Made by a program: the position numbers and the translations under genes
Part shown: positions 23,400-33,520 of the stretch, in pieces
Position numbering within the stretch: position 1 is the stretch's first letter
Layout of the letters: the number at the start of each line of letters is the position of its first letter
Notes under the pieces: generated by a model
Databases searched by the model: none
The model's input: the letters and a program-made list of their open reading frames with translations, nothing else
What the model was told of the DNA's origin: nothing
From: Takakia lepidozioides
Taxonomy: Eukaryota; Streptophyta; Takakiopsida; Takakiales; Takakiaceae
Reading direction: 5' to 3'
Assembly (NCBI GenBank): GCA_030704615.1
Contig: CM060734.1
Span: 30,272,042-30,336,041, forward strand
DNA length: 64,000 nt

Positions 23400-23939
23400 C
23401 TAACCTAAACCTAGAAAGCCCTGTCGTCGCTGCCTGCTACCCCCACGCGTCGCCATCTGCGACGCGGTTTTTAGGTTTATGAGGCCGGGGGTCGCAAATG
23501 GCGACGGCCAGGGCAAAAGGCCCCTGCGACGGCCGGGCGTCGCAAACTGCCCGGCTGCCCTATTCTTGCAAAAAAAAAATGGGTCACACCACGCGACGGC
23601 CTGGCGTCGCAAGAAGAGCTGCGATGAAAGAAATGACAAGAAAGGGTTTTTTTTTTCCCGGCGTGCGACGAGCGGCCGTCGCCAGAAAGGGCTGCCTTCT
23701 GCCCTTTGCTGGGGGCGACGCGTGGGCGTCGCACGGAAGGGCTGCCATTTGCCCTTCATCACTCCGTGCGACGGCCAGGCGTCGCCGCCTGGCCCTGGCG
23801 CCAAGTGGTGACCCGCGGGGTTTGGCTGCGACGGCCCGGCGTCGCAAACACGCTCCGCGGGGTTGGTGTCGCACGCTCGGCGCCGCGCGGGGCGTGGGGG
23901 CGCGGCTGGCGTCGCAAACCCCCCCCATTTGCTGTAGTG
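23400..23939. repeat. Right subterminal palindrome array and terminus of CACTA element
   Basis: About nine copies, in both orientations, of a motif close to TGCGACGGCC(A/G)GGCGTCGCA lie between 23440 and 23925. Examples are near 23477, 23504, 23525, 23594, 23664, 23714, 23767, 23828 and 23910. The array ends in CCCCATTTGCTGTAGTG, the inverted CACTA terminus. The same motif is present three times at the left end. Poly-A (23360-23380) marks the boundary with the transposase region. Reading frames that cross this block are by-products of composition. Confidence 0.7.
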
Positions 23940-24540
23940 AGGGGAATTTGTGCGAGCACCAAGTGAAGGTTCTGCAGATGATCCACCCTCATCTCGAGGA
24001 CGGTCTCATCGCAAAGTTCTGTGGAACTCTGATGGGCACATCTAAAGGTGGCCTTCACAATTTGGTGAGAGGTTCTGAATCCCCGACTTGTATCCCTTCA
24101 TCTTCGCAAACTCCTCCACATCAGAGGTCCCCTTCTTTATCTCAGAAGAGTCCATTGCAGAACGTACAGGCCCAGATTTCCACAGAATGACAAACCATTG
24201 TGCAACTCACAGAGTCTAGTGACTACCTGCAGCAACATCTCCTTGCCTTGATAAGAGTTGCAAAGGGGAAGATTCTTGAGTTGACTGCCATGATGGAGGA
24301 GGGTGTTCGGTACCCTCGCGAGGAACCAGTTATGACTCTGGCAAAGGGAAGCCCCTCGTCTGGTTCAAAGACTTTTTGGAGAGAAATGGACACAGCAGGA
24401 AACGCCCACCCTTGCCAACTCGAACCGCGCCAAAGAAGAGATTGTACAGTGACTGAAGGTGTGTACGTGCTGCAGAAAACAGTGTCACATCAATGTCAAT
24501 CAGTCCTTTCTGATCCTCAGCATGTCACTCACATTGTGTT
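23940..24540 (+). CDS. Coding-like segment interrupted by the chromovirus
   Basis: Reading in one frame from about 23945 gives a stretch containing HQVKVLQMIHPHLEDGLIAKF, a stop at 24188-24190, then 24200-24540 with SSDYLQQHLLALIRVAKGK and EGVYVLQKTVSHQC. I recognise no domain. The frame is cut at 24540 by the left LTR of the chromovirus and would continue after 31845 once the element and one GTGTT copy are removed. It may be an exon of a host gene or of an older element. Confidence 0.28.
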
Positions 24541-25264
24541 TGTCGCGCACCTCACTTCGGTAAGCTCCCCTTCAAGTCATAGTTACTCGTTTTGATGCGC
24601 ACGCCTAACTCCCAACCTGGCCGCCGGGCCAACTTGGAGCTTCGGCTGCTCACCGGGACATAACGGTCCCCCTTCGCTCCCCCGAAAGACCCTCCACCTA
24701 TTTGGGCCTAGTGGAATTCCCTTTGGTAGATGGCAGTCCGGAACAGCTCCCCACTCTTTGGTCGCTTTCCGGCTCGCTCGCTTACTCACTAGTTTTTGGT
24801 CACCAACGGGCTTGCACCGTTCTCGGGGTTACTACTCCCTATATATACTTCTGTAGCTGTCTGCGGGGGTTCCACAAACAGCCATGCCATTTTATGGTGA
24901 ACCACCACGAAGACCCTCGATTCCCGGTGGTGAGTCGCGGTGAGTCTTGGCCCACTCACCGCGGCCCCAATGGACCGTGATGAGTCCCAAGACTCCCCAC
25001 GACTCCCACCTCGAGGTCTCCACCCCATGGTGAGTCCTATGCCACCCCCACTAAGTCCCGCTAAGCTACCACCACCCCTTGTGGAGCCACCCCCACCGCA
25101 ACCCGGTGTGCGGGGCTCCGCCTAGTGAGCGCCTCCGCCTCCTTGAGTGCCTTGGGCACTCAAGGGTGCTTCAGCCCCCGTATCTATCGCTGCTACTGCC
25201 CCCACCACAGGGGCAGCCCCTTCTGTGTCCCGACCCCCTGCCCTCAAGGCAAAGGGCCGCGACA
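24541..25264 (-). repeat. 3' LTR of chromovirus
   Basis: 724-bp LTR, TG...CA bounded, preceded by the target-site copy GTGTT. It contains the run CTATATATAC (24838-24847), which is a TATA box on the minus strand, and a block with many TGAGTC-type repeats (24930-25030). Nearly identical to the copy at 31118. Confidence 0.92.
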
Positions 25265-26169
25265 CACACCCCTACCAACAGGGAGTCGATGTCCTCATCG
25301 ACTTGTCCATTTTGTAGAAACGAACATCCAAGTTGTGGCATCCCACATCAAGGAGTTTGTTTCCGCACCATGGCGTCCCATGGCAAAGAACCAAACCCCA
25401 CACTTGACTCTACTCTCCACTAGCTAGTTCGGCCGACTTCCTCCAAGTCCCGGCCAAGGGTGGAGCCTCTCCAGCTCCTCCCAGTGCACTCTTCTTGGCC
25501 TACTTCAAGGCCAAGGAACGATCCTCCCCGAGGATCGAATCGCCTTACTGCAACAACATTGCTTGCGACCGCTCATGATGCCACTTTTGGCATCACCTTG
25601 AGCAAGGGTTCACCTAGAACCCTCTTTGACTAGGAAGATAACCTTGAATCAACCGTGCGCCCCAATCACTACAATTGGGTCCACCTTGGAATGCTGGCCT
25701 GAGGTACGGGAACACGCCGAAGCCACACTACGACTTCGTCCCGAGGCTACACGATTATAGTACGTGAACGGAAGCACGTAGCTTCTGTGTTAGCCCGCAC
25801 TACAAGGCAACCCCCTCGGTAGCGCAGTTATAGTACGCGCACGCGCCAGGTGCGCACTAGCACGTGAACTCCCAAAGAAGGCGCAAGTTGTCTTGCCCCT
25901 TGGATGGGGGTCACCCGATTTTGGCACTACGCAAACACACGATTAACCCAATTTACCTCTCCCACTTTTGTAAGCTAGCATGCATTCTACACACTAGCCA
26001 ACCATACCATGCATCACCATTCCAAACAAAATAGGACGCACAACATTTGGAAGCCATTTCATTTACAGCAAGTTTTGTACAATACAAGTTTTTGCAATCA
26101 GATTCCTGAGCTAGCTAAGCCGGGCTAAGCATGCATTTCCTCCCCCACGCTCCAAGGTTGATGTCCCCA
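25265..26169 (-). other. Chromovirus 3' untranslated region and polypurine tract
   Basis: Sequence between the end of the integrase-chromodomain ORF and the 3' LTR. On the minus strand the last bases before the LTR read GGTAGGGGTGTG, a short purine-rich tract suited to priming plus-strand DNA. No coding region is recognised in the rest. Confidence 0.55.
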
Positions 26170-27759
26170 TCAACGCTTCTTCCGCTTTTGAGGTCGCCCT
26201 TCGAACGCTGCAACCGCCTCGGATGCGTTTCCCATTTCTGAGGCACGCACCCAAGATGCCTCCACATGATGATAGCCCTTCCATTTGACGAGATACTCCG
26301 TTTCTTGGTTCTTGAACCTCCTCGACTTAAGTACTGCCTCCACCTCATACTCAGGTTCATTTCCATGATCCAACAGCACAGGTGGCGGACGCAACACTTG
26401 ATGCCGATTCGGACGCGCTTCATCTTTGAAGTAAGGCTTCAAAAGGGATACGTGGAATACTGGATGCACCTTGTTGTTTGCCGGCAGCTCCAATTCATAT
26501 ACATCCTCATTCATAACCTTCCGGATGCGAAAGGGACCCGCATATGGAGGTATGAATTTTGGACTCACTTCCGGAGGTAGTCGAAAATTCTTGATGTTCA
26601 ACCAGACTTCCGTGCCTGCCTCAAACTTCACTTCCCCCCGCTTCCGATTCGCCTGCCTTTCATACCGTTTCCTAGCTTTGGCAATGTTGTACTTTGCGAG
26701 CTTCAACAAACGCTCGCGTTCTTCCAGTACCGCCGCTACTGCCGGTTCCTCAACGTCCTGGGCGGCCCAACTTGTCGGCACCAGAGGTGCTTTTCCATAG
26801 ACCAATACGAAAGGGGAAACTCCCGTTGCGGAGTGTTCTGTGTTATTATAACAGAACTCTACCGCATCTAAGTGTTCCACCCAGTCTGATTGGTCTGCCG
26901 ACACGTAATTCCGCAAGATCTGCTTCACTACGGAATTCACTCTTTCCGTTTGGCCGTCGGTCGTAGGTCGAAAAGCGGTGCTCATCTTCAGCCTCGTCCC
27001 CATCTTCTTCCAAAGTGTTCTCCAAAATTTACTCGTAAACTTTGGATCGCGGTCCGAGACAATATCCTTCGGGACTCCATGATGCTTTAAGACGTGGGCA
27101 AAGTAAAGTCGCCATGTCTCCTGCGCCGTTCCCGTCTCCTTGGTGGGGATGAAATGGCCCATTTTACTGAACCTATCCACCACCACCATGATTGCATCGA
27201 ATCCTTTTGACATAGCAGTCATGAAATCCATCGAGACGCTTTCCCAAGTCCCCTCTGGAATCAGCAAGGGTTGTAACAGCCCCGCTTGCTTTTTGTACTC
27301 GCTCCGGTTTTGTTGGCATGTGGTGCATGTCTTGACATACTCCTCTGCCTCCTCCCTCAGTTTGGGCCAGAAATACTCTTTCTTCAAGAGTGCCGCAGTG
27401 CGCTTGGCTCCGCCGTGGCCCGCAAGCGGGCTATCATGGCATTCTCTCAAGAGACTATCCCTGATCCCTCCCTTCGGCACGTAGAGACGCTTTTGCTTAT
27501 ACCGGAGCAGTCCATTTTGCAAGTGGAACTGCGATTTAACCCCCATCCTCAAGTCTTGCATCACGGACTTCGCCAGCTCATCCTTTCGGCAAGCCTTCCG
27601 GATCTTCCTTTGGAGCGTCGTCTCGCCCCTATACACCAACATGAGCTGCTGCTTTCTACTTAAAGCATCGGCCACCACATTGTCCCGTCCCGGTTTGTAC
27701 TGGATATCCACGTCGAACACCGCCAAAGTATCTTGCCACCTAAGTTGTTTTGGGGACAA
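26170..27759 (-). CDS. Chromovirus RNase H end, integrase and chromodomain
   Basis: 529 codons open. The first ~45 residues end the RNase H region (I-Q-Y-K-P-G-R-D-N-V-V-A-D-A-L-S-R). The integrase follows with its HHCC module (H-D-S-P-L-A-G-H ... C-T-T-C-Q) and a DDE core: Asp in S-M-D-F-M, Asp in V-S-D-R-D-P-K-F and Glu in D-G-Q-T-E-R-V-N. A GPF/Y-type segment (Y-A-G-P-F-R-I) is next. The C-terminus has a chromodomain (Y-E-V-E-A-V-L-K-S-R ... Y-L-V-K-W-K-G-Y ... S-W-V) that in chromoviruses directs integration to marked chromatin. The aromatic pattern Y...W...(W) looks usable. The frame is separated from the upstream RNase H part by a single TAG near 27760 where the family normally has a Gln codon. 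Confidence 0.92.
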   Translation of the reverse strand: MSPKQLRWQDTLAVFDVDIQYKPGRDNVVADALSRKQQLMLVYRGETTLQRKIRKACRKDELAKSVMQDLRMGVKSQFHLQNGLLRYKQKRLYVPKGGIRDSLLRECHDSPLAGHGGAKRTAALLKKEYFWPKLREEAEEYVKTCTTCQQNRSEYKKQAGLLQPLLIPEGTWESVSMDFMTAMSKGFDAIMVVVDRFSKMGHFIPTKETGTAQETWRLYFAHVLKHHGVPKDIVSDRDPKFTSKFWRTLWKKMGTRLKMSTAFRPTTDGQTERVNSVVKQILRNYVSADQSDWVEHLDAVEFCYNNTEHSATGVSPFVLVYGKAPLVPTSWAAQDVEEPAVAAVLEERERLLKLAKYNIAKARKRYERQANRKRGEVKFEAGTEVWLNIKNFRLPPEVSPKFIPPYAGPFRIRKVMNEDVYELELPANNKVHPVFHVSLLKPYFKDEARPNRHQVLRPPPVLLDHGNEPEYEVEAVLKSRRFKNQETEYLVKWKGYHHVEASWVRASEMGNASEAVAAFEGRPQKRKKR

Positions 27760-27765
27760 CTTGGG

Positions 27766-27956
27766 CTACGTGGCAAAATACTTCACCGTGACATTGTCCG
27801 TGAACACCTTCACTGGGTTGGAACCAACATAGTGGCGCCAAAGCTCAAGGCAATGCACCACCGCCTTCATCTCTTTTTCGTGCGTCGGCCACCGTCGCTC
27901 CACTTCATTCAGTTTCTTACTTTCATAAGCCACTGGACGTCCATCTTGCATAAGTA
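27766..27956 (-). pseudogene. Chromovirus RNase H fragment
   Basis: Encodes the RNase H segment GVLMQDGRPVAYESKKLNE, then H-E-K-E-M-K-A-V-V-H-C-L-E-L-W-R-H-Y and F-T-D-N-V-T-V-K-Y-F. It runs into a TAG codon before the next open frame. Its N-terminal start is cut off by the foreign insertion at 27957-28306. Confidence 0.82.
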
Positions 27957-28306
27957 CTCCTATGCCTGAAAGATTACCTCAATATCAGCCTCCAAAGGGC
28001 CTCACATATCCAGGTAGTGTTCAATCATCTCCGTCAACCAGTGACAGACCTCGGGCTCGCACACAGAGTCTTTCACGAGACTCTCAACGTCAGAAAGGTG
28101 CTCACTCACAAAGGTTTACTAATCCCAAACAGTAAACCGTGAGGACACGGCTTTTTTGAGAGGGGAAGGGGTAATGTTAGAGGACTGCTAGGGACTTAGA
28201 CACTTTTACGGGATCTGAGGGGTACCCTTAATTTTGCACAGACAGAGACCAACAGGAGCCTTAGGGGTGACAGCAGCAATCGCCTTAGGGGTGACAGCAG
28301 CAATCG
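27957..28306 (+). mobile_element. Captured fragment of the Tat/Ogre-like element
   Basis: About 90% similar by eye to 48355-48681 of the 13.3-kb element. It covers the end of that element's last ORF, the stop codon, the polypurine tract (AGAGGGGAAGGGGTAA) and the first ~110 bp of its 3' LTR. It sits in opposite orientation inside the chromovirus RNase H sequence. The left border shares the short word CTCC with both partners. At the right border a 24-bp piece starting CCTTAGGGGTGACAGCAGC is present twice in tandem (about 28257-28304), spanning the junction. There are no LTR-type ends of its own, so this is template switching or repair capture, not a normal insertion. Confidence 0.8.
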
Positions 28307-29105
28307 CGAAGTCCGATGCATCTGTATGAATCTCAAACGGACGATCGAACTCGGGGATTTTCAAGACTGGAGCTTCCGCCATCCGCTGCTTCAATTCAGC
28401 AAAAGCTTGGCCACAAAAAGTATTCCATGCCCAGACTTTGGATTTACACAGAAGGTCGGACAGCGGCCCCGCGATCTTGGCTAAATTTCTCACATACTTC
28501 CGGTAATAGGAGGCGAGTCCTAGGAAGGATCGCACTCCCGGGACCGAAGTCGGAGGCTCCCAGTCCAAGATCGCCCTCACCTTTCTGTCATCCATTTTGA
28601 TCCCATCCTGTGTAATCACATGCCCCAAGAACTCCACTTTCGTGACCCCGAATTCGCACTTTGAAGCTTTGGCGTACAGCTTCCCTTCCCGCAATTTTTG
28701 GAACACCCTTTTGAGGTGCTCCAGGTGCTCCTCCTTTGTTTTCGAGTACACCAAGATGTCGTCGATGTACACGATCACAAAGTCATCCAACCACTCCTGA
28801 AAAAGGCTGTTCATTAGCGTGCTAAAGGTCGCAGGTGCATTGGTGAGCCCAAAAGGCATCACCAAGAACTCATATGAACCATACCTTGTCCTGCACGCGG
28901 TCTTCTCCTCATCTCCTTCCGCCACCCGAATTTGATGGTAGCCGGAGCGCAAGTCGATCCGGCTGAAGTACTTCGCTCCTGCCAACCGGTCGAAAAGGTC
29001 GTCGATCCTTGGCAAAGGGTACCGGTTTTTAATAGTCACCTTATTCAGAGCCCTGTAATCGACACACATCCGCAACGTCCCATCCTTCTTGTCTGCGAAT
29101 AGCAC
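28307..29105 (-). CDS. Chromovirus reverse transcriptase and start of RNase H
   Basis: Contains the RT palm motifs [36 protein letters not shown], the active site [10 protein letters not shown] and F-L-G-H-V-I. The connection domain ([13 protein letters not shown]) and the first RNase H strand with its catalytic Asp (H-T-D-A-S-D-F-A-I) follow. Both RT active-site aspartates are present. The frame starts at a frame change near 29110 from the gag-protease ORF. It is truncated at its C-terminal end by the inserted Tat-like fragment. Confidence 0.92.
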
Positions 29106-29109
29106 CGGG

Positions 29110-30490
29110 CTCCGTAAGGTGACTTACTCGGTCGGATGTACCCCTTTGACATTAGATCCTTGAGCTGAGTCTTCAGCTCGACCAACTCTCTGTGGCTCAA
29201 CCGGTAGGGCGCCTTGGCAGGCGGTTCCGATCCCGGTATCACCTCAATCTTGTGGTCAACTCCTCTTTGCGGTGGCAAGCCGCTTGGTAAATCCTCCGGC
29301 ATCACATCTTGGTATTTCTCCAAAATCCCCTTGATCCAATCTAGGCTCGGCTCCCCATCGCCTTCTCCCTTCACTTCTCTAATGTAAAGCAAAAACTGGG
29401 GCTCATGTGCCTCCTCCACGGCCCATTCCCTTGCTGACAGAAGGTTTATTCGCCCTCCCACGGATTTGGGCGTTTCCGACACCCGTAAGACCTCGCCACC
29501 ATTCCAACATGGCAGCGTGACTACTCTCTTGCGGCCATCTATGATCGCTCCGGATTTGCTCAAAAAGGTCATCCCCAAAATGAGATCCACTCCATCGATC
29601 TCGCAGATGGTGAAGTTCTCACGTCCCTGCCAACTCCCTAGTTGAAGAGGAACATCAAACGCCAACCTTGTCGCCAGCTGTGGTTCTCCTTTGGCAGAAC
29701 GCACCTCAATAGAGGCCCCCACGTCACTTGTCGGGAGTCCCAGCTTTTGTGCCGTTGCCGGTGTCATGAAGGAGTGCGACGCTCCCGTGTCCACCAACAA
29801 TGACACGTTAGTTCCGGATATTATCCCATCCACGAACAGTAACTGACTCCCTTTACGTAAGGCGCCAGTTTCCTGATACAACTCACAAGAAAATGTGCCT
29901 ACCTTGCAAGTCCTGGCGACCACCGCTTCCACCAGGCGACTGATGGTATCTTCTAACAGCTCTGTGGTCGCCCGAGTCATGTTCAACTGTCGGGGCTTCG
30001 TGCACTTCTTGGCCATGTGCCCGGGCTCCCCGCAATTGAAACACACTCCATCAAAGGTCGCCTTCTGTCTGCCATAAGCCGCTGCACCTGCTTTTCCTTT
30101 CGGAGCACCAGGTGCCGCCTTGACGTGTGAAGGCCCTCCCTTCGATTTCCACGTGCCATTATCGCCGCGTGGCCTATCCCACTTCTTTTCCGGTCGGAAA
30201 GAGTCACCTTCCCGCCGGGCCTTCTTGTGGTTCAGCTCCGTACGGCCTTGTCTTTCACCCCTAGGGACATCCGAGAAACATTCCGCCCTCTCAATTGCCT
30301 CGTTCAAAGTCTTAGGCGGCTTCTCCTCCAACTTCCGCCTGGCCCATGGGGCCAGTCCCGCCACAAAGTTGAAGACCATTTCTGGTTCTGCCATGTCCGC
30401 GACTTCGAGCAGCAGCACATTGAAAGCCTGAACATAACCCCGAATGTCATCCGTTTGCTTCAAATTCCTCATCTTGTCCGGGCAAGCCAG
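29110..30490 (-). CDS. Chromovirus gag C-terminus, zinc knuckle and protease
   Basis: Continuation of gag (I-R-G-Y-V-Q-A-F-N and [10 protein letters not shown]) followed by a basic linker. The CCHC knuckle [14 protein letters not shown] (around 30015-30056) packages RNA. An aspartic protease follows, with the active-site triad in [11 protein letters not shown] (around 29770-29810) and the second hallmark L-I-L-G-M-T-F-L. The stretch after it ([12 protein letters not shown]) is the usual RT entry region. A frame change near 29110 separates it from RT. Confidence 0.9.
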
Positions 30491-31062
30491 GACGCGTTGA
30501 GGGGCACAAACTGTCTCTTCATCAATTCCTTGAACCCACTCCAGTTCAAGGTTTCCGGGCTCGGACCTCGGTCGTGAAGGCGTTTCTGCCACCATTGTTG
30601 AGCATAGCCCCTCAAATAGGTGGGAGCCACTTCCACCCGATCCTCGTAACTCAACTTGGCCGCCCGGAAGTACTGCTCTAGCTCCAGGAGCCAGGTGTTG
30701 AGTGCCTTCCGATTTTGGACGCCCTCGAAGGTGCCGGGTTCCTTAGGCTTCACCTTAAACTTTGCCTTAGTGGAAGTGGCATTAGCCGCCTTCAATACGT
30801 CTTTCAACGTCCCGCCAAACTGCGCCAACAACCCTTCCCAAAAGGCTGCCGGCATGGGAGGCATCTCTTGGTTTGTCGGAGCTCTCAAGGATTCCTCGGG
30901 CTCCGACTCCTCGGATTCCTCTCGCTCTTGAGCGGCCTCGTTTTCGGAAACATGCATCGCTTCCTCAAACGGCCGCCTCGGTGACACGTCGCCCCCATCT
31001 GGCTCACCAGGATCATCATCTTTTGGGCCGTTCCGCTTCCGCTTCGGCTTGCCCGACCCCAT
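30491..31062 (-). CDS. Chromovirus gag N-terminal part
   Basis: The likely start is the Met at 31062, which opens a basic tail (MGSGKPKRKRNG) followed by an acidic, disordered region. The retrotransposon gag core then follows (L-N-T-W-L-L-E-L-E-Q-Y-F and F-K-E-L-M-K-R-Q-F-V-P). A one-base frame change around 30490-30500 shifts the continuation into the gag-protease frame. The gene forms the particle shell of the element. Confidence 0.85.
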
Positions 31063-31103
31063 GATGAGGCCAATCCCAAGGACGATCGCGTACTGAACTC
31101 TAA

Positions 31104-31115
31104 GCTCTGATACCA
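31104..31115 (-). promoter_or_regulatory. Chromovirus primer-binding site (initiator Met tRNA)
   Basis: On the minus strand the bases next to the 5' LTR read TGGTATCAGAGC, separated from the LTR by two bases. This is the standard plant PBS complementary to the 3' end of initiator methionine tRNA. Confidence 0.9.
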
Positions 31116-31117
31116 AG

Positions 31118-31840
31118 TGTCGCGCACCTCACTTCGGTAAGCTCCCCTTCAAGTCATAGTTACTCGCTTTGATGCGCGCGCCTAACTCCCAACCTGGCCG
31201 CCGGGCCAACTTGGAGCTTCGGCTGCTCACCAGGTCATAACGGTCCCCCTTTGCTCCCCCGAAAGACCCTCCACCTATTTGGGCCTAGTGGAATTCCCTT
31301 TGGTAGATGGCAGTCCGGAACAGCTCCCCACTCTTTGGTCGCTTTCCGGCTCGCTCGCTTACTCACTAGTTTTTGGTCACCAACGGGCTTGCACCGTTCT
31401 CGGGGTTACTACTCCCTATATATACTTCTGTAGCTGTCCGCGGGGGTTCCACAAATAGCCATGCCATTTTATGGTGAACCACCACGAAGACCCTCGATTC
31501 CCGTGGTGAGTCGCGGTGAGTCTTGGCCCACTCACCGCGGCCCCAATGGACCGTGATGAGTCCCAAGACTCCCCACGACTCCCACCTCGAGGTCTCCACC
31601 CCATGGTGAGTCCTATGCCACCCCCACTAAGTCCCGCTAAGCTACCACCACCCCTTGTGGAGCCACCCCCACCGCAACCCGGTGTGCGGGGCTCCGCCTA
31701 GTGAGCGCCTCCGCCTCCTTGAGTGCCTTGGGCACTCAAGGGTGCTTCAGCCCCCGTATCTATCGCTGCTACTGCCCCCACCACAGGGGCAGCCCCTTCT
31801 GTGTCCCGACCCCCTGCCCTCAAGGCAAAGGGCCGCGACA
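31118..31840 (-). repeat. 5' LTR of chromovirus
   Basis: 723-bp LTR followed by the target copy GTGTT at 31841-31845. A TATA box reads TATATATAGGGAG on the minus strand (31412-31424), placing transcription start a short distance towards lower coordinates. Near-identical to the left LTR. Confidence 0.92.
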
Positions 31841-33048
31841 GTGTTCATCCATCTTCCAGGGTCAATGAGCTTGTGTATCACTTACTATGCTATTCACACG
31901 ATGGCACCGTCACGAGTCCGCTGAAGGCATGTGTGCTTGCATCCCAGGCTACTCCACTGGCTTTTCCAGGGAATGGGCTTTGCACATATGGTACAATATT
32001 GTTTTGAGGACTTCTGCCTCTGCAGTCCCTTCATATGCATGCCTCCTTCGCTTAATTGCTGGTGTTCTCTTCCTAACGAATTTTTCATGTACCCTTCAAC
32101 TCACAGCACCTGAAACATGACAATCCAAGAAGTTTCAGCTTTACAACATGGTAGTATGTATGGTTTCCTCCTCTTCTTTCTTGGCTACAAGGATTTGCAT
32201 TCGGACTTATTGTATTCACGCACCATCGAACGTGCTGAAATATGACAATCCAATAAGTTGCAGCTTCACAACAGGCTAGTATGTTTGGTGTACTCCTTTT
32301 GTTGGTTGCGACAAAAGGATGTATCATATTTCCCAACACTGCTTCAGTTTGTGTTTTACCATTGCTAGGTTCATTGTTTCATTTTATGCGATTGTGATGT
32401 TTCTCTGTATTGAATCTCGTTTGTACGCTTGTTTGGTATAATAGTTGGTGCACGCTACTTACAGCCTCTCTCCACCTTTTGCTTTGAACATGCCTTATGA
32501 CTCACTTGTGCCAGAGGAGACACACATATCCATCCTTTAAATGCCTGTTGAATGCTTCCTCATAACGTTGCAGTCTATATACAAAGAACATTTGAAAATC
32601 AACACACACAAACCATGATATGCAGGACTACAGATATACACATTTCCCACATTTCCCCCATGATGTCTTCATTGCTCTTTGCCCAATGCTTGCTTCTGGT
32701 ACTCTGTGAGGCTACATCCACTCTCAATATTGCAAGTCTTCTGTTCAACTGACATCACATTTTAGGGTTTTGTCCCTAAAATCCTTGAAACAACAGAACC
32801 ATGACTGGCTTCCTCTTTCCTTCGCACTGCCATGACTGCACCTTCCATCATTCATACATTTATTCCATGAAGTATTCGTGGAAGTGGAATTGAAAACAGT
32901 GTCCCAGGGCCCAATAGAACTCTCCATACAAGGATATTTAGGACAAACGTCACCACTGTCTCCACTATATTTCTGAACCAGGAAATGACTGTGTGTTATG
33001 CGACATTGTCTAATACATGCGAGTCGCATGAATTCGCCGATGGTTAGT
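31841..33048. other. Flank of chromovirus; no clear gene
   Basis: The first ~165 bases are coding-like (S-V-H-P-S-S-R-V-N-E-L-V-Y-H-L-L) and may continue the segment cut off at 24540. Beyond that I recognise no gene. A diverged direct repeat of about 125 bp (around 32108-32230 and 32233-32310, both with TGACAATCCAA and TAGTATGT) is visible. Confidence 0.3.
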
Positions 33049-33049
33049 C

Positions 33050-33252
33050 CGTGGTCACTGTCTATGTTTTTGGATGATTCTCATTAGGGTTCTGAAAAGG
33101 TTATACTGTCGAGGCAAAGTGTCCACTGTGTATGGTTTTGGATGATTTTCATTAGGGTCCTCAAACGGTGATACTGTCGAGGCATAGTGTCCACCGTGCA
33201 TGTTACGGATGATTTTCATTAGGGTTCTGAATATGTTATACTGTCGATAGAA
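33050..33252. repeat. 68-bp tandem repeat, about three copies
   Basis: The phrase GGATGATTTTCATTAGGG recurs at about 33072, 33140 and 33207, with GTTATACTGTCGAGGC and AGTGTCCAC at matching spacing. This gives a unit of 67-68 bp with about three copies, the last one incomplete. Confidence 0.75.
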
Positions 33253-33253
33253 A

Positions 33254-33325
33254 AAGGCTCGGCAGAGTGGGAGGCACGACAGTTCAGCCTGGGGTTCAAA
33301 CCCTATGTAGGTGAAAATGAAGTTT
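33254..33325 (+). mobile_element. tRNA-like head of a SINE
   Basis: GGCTCGGCAGAGTGGGAGGC resembles an RNA polymerase III A box of a Leu/Ser-type tRNA. GGTTCAAACCC (33293-33303) is a perfect B box, with about 30 bases between the two. No full cloverleaf with acceptor stem is apparent, so I read it as a tRNA-derived SINE or tRNA pseudogene. The tail and target duplication were not identified. Confidence 0.42.
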
Positions 33326-33520
33326 CAATTTTCCCCCACGACCTCCAGCACTTTGCACAAAGTCGTACATATTGCGTTCCTCTCCTTGTTCACTCATCAG
33401 TATCTGTCCTGCTGTGTTTTTGTGTTTCCTTCCCGTTCTTACATGTTACCTCGCTCGATTTGTACTGTGTTCCCTCGCTCCACTGCGTAGCCCACATGTG
33501 ATAGTGAACATTCTGCACCT

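Larger units (their letters stand above)
16160..23939 (+). mobile_element. CACTA (EnSpm) transposon with SET-domain cargo
   Basis: The right end reads ...GCTGTAGTG (ending 23939), the reverse complement of a CACTACAGC terminus. The body carries a TNP2-type transposase with DUF4218 and DUF4216 segments, all plus strand. Both flanks (16.2-16.4 and 23.4-23.94 kb) hold the same GC-rich palindromic motif, which ties the two ends to one element of at least 7.8 kb. Between the left flank and the transposase sits a separate gene with a zinc-finger-like exon and a SET domain. The left terminal inverted repeat and the 3-bp target duplication were not found. Broken transposase frames suggest the copy cannot move by itself. 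Confidence 0.72.
24541..31840 (-). mobile_element. Ty3/gypsy chromovirus, complete with LTRs and target duplication
   Basis: Element of 7300 bp on the minus strand. The LTRs (24541-25264 and 31118-31840) both run TGTCGCGCACC...GGGCCGCGACA, and the 5-bp target duplication GTGTT flanks it (24536-24540 and 31841-31845). Internal order on the minus strand: primer-binding site, gag, zinc knuckle, protease, RT, RNase H, integrase and C-terminal chromodomain. By eye the LTRs differ at about eight positions plus one single-base gap, which suggests a fairly recent insertion. The coding region has frame changes near 30495 and 29110, a TAG near 27760 and a foreign insertion at about 27957-28306, so this copy is not autonomous. 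Confidence 0.93.

Noticed and set aside
23477-24190. Long open frames through the right CACTA flank
   Set aside because: They translate the palindrome array in several frames on both strands with Arg/Ala/Gly bias and no motif.
24702-25125. Open frames within the chromovirus LTRs (again at 31516-31924)
   Set aside because: Identical in both LTRs because the DNA is duplicated; no coding motif.
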